NCBI GenBank assembly: GCA_965221345.1
Contig: CBDCSD010000001.1
Span: 1,488,001-1,552,000, forward strand
Direction of reading: 5' to 3'
Source: Bin5 sp965221345
Lineage (GTDB): Bacteria > Chloroflexota > Anaerolineae > Caldilineales > Caldilineaceae
Length of the DNA stretch: 64,000 bases
Positions 62,859-64,000 of this stretch are shown in pieces. The position numbers and the translations under genes were made by a program. Below the pieces are notes generated by a model that did no database searches, had not been told where the DNA came from, and saw only the letters and a list, made by a program, of their open reading frames with translations. Position 1 is the first letter of the stretch. Every line of letters begins with the position of its first letter.

Positions 62859-64000
62859 ATGGCAAACACAACTTCGCTTGAACCGCAGGGGGAAATGCCC
62901 AAGATTTATGAACCGCAGCAGTGGGAAGAGAAGCTGTACACATGGTGGGAGTCGATGGGCTTTTTTCGCCCTGAACAGCAGATCGAAAGCGGTCTTGCCG
63001 ACCCCGACGCGCCTCCGTTCGTCATCTCCATGCCGCCGCCCAATGTAACTGGCGTACTCCACCTGGGCCATGCCATCACCAGCGCCGTCCAAGACATGTT
63101 GATCCGCTATCACCGCATGGCCGGCAGGCCGACTCTTTGGGTGCCGGGCACCGATCATGCCGGAATCGCCACCCAAAATGTGGTCGAACGCAAACTGGCC
63201 GAAGGCGGTGCTACCCGTCACGACCTGGGACGGGAACGCTTCGTACAAGAGGTATGGGACTGGAAGGACGAATACCATGGCCAGATCAGCGGCCAGCAGC
63301 GCCGTATGGGAATCTCCTGCGACTGGGGCCGAGAACGCTTCACCCTTGACGACGGTCTCAGCGACGCCGTCCTCGAGGCCTTCATCCGCCTCTACAACGA
63401 CGGGCTCATTTATCGCGGCAATTACCTCGTCAACTGGTGCCCCCGTTGTGAGAGCGCTATCAGCGACCTGGAAGTCGAACATGAGCCGGTCGACGGCAAG
63501 CTCTACACCTTCCGCTATCCGCTGAGCGAGGCAAACGGTACCGCACCCACGACCAGCCACGTCGAGGTCAGCACAACCCGACCAGAGACGATCCTGGGCG
63601 ACACCGCCGTCGCTGTCAATCCCCACGACGAGCGCTACGCCCATCTGATCGGCAAGACAGCTCTCGTGCCCATTCTGGAACGCGAGATTCCCATCATCGC
63701 CGACGAACACGTTGATCCGCAGTTCGGCACCGGCGCGCTCAAAGTGACGCCCGGTCACGATCCCAACGACTACTTGATCGCACAGCGCCATAACCTGCCC
63801 TACATAAATATCACCAACGAGGACGGATCTCTCAACGCAGCCGCCGGCCCCTATGCCGGGCTGGACCGGTTCGCAGCCAGAGAGAAACTGTGGCAGGACA
63901 TGGAGGCGGCCGGCCTGGTCATCGGCGAAAAGCCCCACGTCCATGAAGTTGGCCACTGCCAACGCTGCCACACGATCGTCGAGCCACTATTGAGCACCCA
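62859..64000 (+). CDS. valS: Valyl-tRNA synthetase, 3' end missing
   Basis: 380 residues of an expected ~880 before the window edge. The class I synthetase HIGH motif appears as 'GVLHLGHAITSAV', after 'PPFVISMPPPNVTG'. Further ValS features are 'WVPGTDHAGIATQNVVERKL', 'NWCPRCESAISDLEVE' and the editing-domain 'VSTTRPETILGDTAVAVNP'. The KMSKS motif is off the edge. ATG 62859 follows GGAGAACAGGAA. It lies 145 bases after the T-box terminator. Confidence 0.95.
   Translation, partial: MANTTSLEPQGEMPKIYEPQQWEEKLYTWWESMGFFRPEQQIESGLADPDAPPFVISMPPPNVTGVLHLGHAITSAVQDMLIRYHRMAGRPTLWVPGTDHAGIATQNVVERKLAEGGATRHDLGRERFVQEVWDWKDEYHGQISGQQRRMGISCDWGRERFTLDDGLSDAVLEAFIRLYNDGLIYRGNYLVNWCPRCESAISDLEVEHEPVDGKLYTFRYPLSEANGTAPTTSHVEVSTTRPETILGDTAVAVNPHDERYAHLIGKTALVPILEREIPIIADEHVDPQFGTGALKVTPGHDPNDYLIAQRHNLPYINITNEDGSLNAAAGPYAGLDRFAAREKLWQDMEAAGLVIGEKPHVHEVGHCQRCHTIVEPLLST

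Overview
The window is a stretch of GC-rich bacterial chromosome, mostly tightly packed housekeeping and sugar-catabolism genes, with two small accessory patches. Several traits point to Chloroflexota, in the Caldilinea/Anaerolineae neighbourhood: Tat-type lipoprotein solute-binding proteins, many ABC sugar importers, a T-box before valS, a CarD regulator, and penicillin-acylase and PhyH-type enzymes. No rRNA or marker phylogeny is available here, so the assignment is an inference.

Region 1 (1-16.3 kb, minus strand) is a myo-inositol catabolic cluster. In transcription order it holds iolB, iolC, an inserted ATPase/TOPRIM pair, iolE, a ribose-type ABC importer (permease, double-domain binding protein, second permease, ATPase), an SDR dehydrogenase, iolG, iolD and iolA, which runs off the left edge. 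Inositol would be imported, oxidised (IolG), dehydrated (IolE), ring-opened (IolD), isomerised (IolB), phosphorylated (IolC) and finished by IolA; the IolJ aldolase is not in the window. The cluster carries two rearrangements: an OLD/PARIS-like AAA ATPase plus TOPRIM gene pair between iolC and iolE, and a Uma2 nuclease-like gene flanked by two copies of the iolD 3' end.

Region 2 (16.3-32 kb) is mixed: a tandem DinB-like duplication with a kinase remnant, a SpoIIE-type phosphatase, an enolase-superfamily sugar-acid dehydratase, a heptad-repeat coiled-coil protein, a quinone oxidoreductase, a LMW phosphatase, a methyltransferase, a eukaryote-like double-domain phosphofructokinase, an MBL/TPR gene pair, tRNA-Arg(UCU), a DUF433 antitoxin beside a broken PIN-like toxin, and a ThuA/Gfo-Idh pair.

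Region 3 (32.5-43.5 kb, plus strand) is largely housekeeping: maf, rsgA, a PcrA/UvrD helicase, a reading frame joining an AI-2E-type permease to mannose-6-phosphate isomerase, a nitroreductase, a hydantoinase, an AlkA-like glycosylase and carD.

Region 4 (43.6-54.7 kb, plus strand) looks like a catabolic island for a modified, possibly sulfated, sugar: D-aminopeptidase, RmlD-like reductase, PhyH oxygenase, sulfatase, two paralogous binding proteins, two permeases and an NAL/DHDPS-type aldolase. No ATPase gene is linked to it.

Region 5 (54.8-64 kb) contains a pyrF-pyrE fusion with pyrD, divergent queA and penicillin acylase genes, rarD, and valS behind a sigma70 promoter and T-box leader; valS runs off the right edge. 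All three binding-protein genes in the window are followed by a strong intercistronic hairpin.
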